The position numbers and the translations under genes were made by a program. The notes under the pieces were generated by a model. The model saw only the letters and a program-made list of their open reading frames with translations. It searched no databases and was not told where the DNA came from. A stretch of DNA of 64,000 bases from Nocardiopsis gilva YIM 90087 (lineage in GTDB: Bacteria > Actinomycetota > Actinomycetes > Streptosporangiales > Streptosporangiaceae): contig NZ_CP022753.1 in the NCBI RefSeq assembly GCF_002263495.1, positions 620,001 through 684,000 of the forward strand, in the 5' to 3' direction. Shown here piece by piece: positions 63,575 through 64,000 of the stretch (positions are counted from its first letter, which is position 1; each line of letters opens with the position of its first letter).

Positions 63575-64000
63575 TCAGGCCCCGGCGGTGGGGGCGCGTG
63601 CCGCGCGGAGCAGCCCGAGGCCGTCGGGACCGACGTTGAGAAGCAGGTCCAGGGCGGCCACGCGGGGCAGGAACTCGCCCTTGCCCCGGGCGGGTTGCGG
63701 GTATTCCGGGTGCTGGAAGTTCTGCCATTCGACCTCGATTCCGTACTTCTGGAAGAGGCCCTGGTCGACGTAGTCGCGGGCGCCGTCGCCGGAGAGCATC
63801 ACGTCGGCGCCGACCTTCGCGCAGATCTGTGCCAGCAGCTCGGACTTCTGACCGGGGAAGTCGCCGAGGTCGCTCGCGAGGACGATCGGCGTGGTGATCC
63901 CGAAGCCGGTCAGGAGGAAACGGGTGGAGGCCATCGAGAGGTCGATGAGGCGCTCCCACTCGGTGTCGTAGAGGCGCAGGAAGTCCTGGCCGAACCGGTC
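63575..64000 (-). CDS. WbqC-like family protein, 5' partial
   Basis: The frame is open from the window end (no start seen) to the stop at 63575, leaving 142 residues of the C-terminal part. Signatures are D-L-G-D-F-P-G-Q-K-S, L-S-G-D-G-A-R-D-Y and N-F-Q-H-P-E-Y-P-Q, and A-L-D-L-L-L-N-V-G-P, which match the WbqC family found in surface-polysaccharide loci. Its biochemical role is not established. The N-terminus lies beyond base 64000. Confidence 0.8.
   Translation of the reverse strand, partial: DRFGQDFLRLYDTEWERLIDLSMASTRFLLTGFGITTPIVLASDLGDFPGQKSELLAQICAKVGADVMLSGDGARDYVDQGLFQKYGIEVEWQNFQHPEYPQPARGKGEFLPRVAALDLLLNVGPDGLGLLRAARAPTAGA

Overview
The window is a chromosomal segment of a high-GC Gram-positive actinobacterium. 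Start and stop codon use, the conservon operon, a chaplin-type surface protein, the 16S and 23S rRNA sequences and many leaderless-type promoters fit the Nocardiopsaceae (Nocardiopsis / Streptomonospora relatives). That family placement comes from reading the 16S by eye and was not tested by a search. Most of the window is core or ordinary accessory chromosome. I see no prophage, transposase or CRISPR array.

Layout. 1-6 kb: partial holin-X protein, an alpha/beta-hydrolase fold protein without the usual nucleophile, a DUF309 protein, a K+-independent H+-pumping pyrophosphatase (hppA), and a tiny membrane peptide coupled to a SixA-type phosphohistidine phosphatase. 6.1-12.05 kb: a complete rrn operon (two promoters, antitermination-type leader, 16S-23S-5S, terminator) with no spacer tRNA. 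12.1-13.5 kb: a probable threonine attenuator (leaderless 16-residue leader peptide with three consecutive Thr codons, mutually exclusive hairpins) ahead of a short threonyl-tRNA synthetase lacking TGS and editing domains. 13.8-18.5 kb: DUF222/HNH protein, methyltransferase, DUF418 membrane protein, secreted hypothetical. 18.6-22.5 kb: an orphan second 5S rRNA gene followed by a decayed stretch: an LLM-type oxidoreductase with one frameshift and two amber codons, and two duplicated AraC-family regulator genes each broken near its N-terminus.

22.8-27.1 kb: a five-gene conservon (sensor ATPase, roadblock, DUF742, Ras-like GTPase, CYP157-like P450), all with overlapping start/stop codons. 27.5-35.5 kb: serB, two tandem DUF1707 proteins, a hypothetical protein, an ABC ATPase, an SPFH/stomatin protein, a TauE/SafE-type exporter and an HD hydrolase. 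36-42.6 kb: a second alpha/beta-hydrolase protein lacking the nucleophile, a TetR regulator, a ketoglutarate-semialdehyde-type aldehyde dehydrogenase, an adenosine-deaminase-family enzyme and a CapA lipoprotein. 42.8-44.7 kb: a catalase preceded by a furA regulator gene that has lost its DNA-binding domain by internal deletion. 45.3-46.4 kb: a sortase-anchored protein with four tandem chaplin domains.

46.6-64 kb: SURF1, a DUF4232 secreted protein, a methyltransferase, dihydrolipoyl dehydrogenase, an ArsR regulator with a likely operator, an OmpA-like lipoprotein, a DUF3558-like lipoprotein, a Clp-N protein behind twin palindromes, a PmtA-like methyltransferase, SDR enzymes, hisE-hisG, thioredoxin, two DUF202 membrane proteins, and at the right edge an NDP-sugar epimerase, a PIG-L deacetylase and a partial WbqC-like protein that look like the edge of a glycan or natural-product sugar locus. 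The most notable points are the threonine attenuator with its stripped-down ThrRS, the furA deletion upstream of catalase, the four-domain chaplin, the orphan 5S next to a patch of pseudogenes, and a recurrent leaderless promoter pattern.
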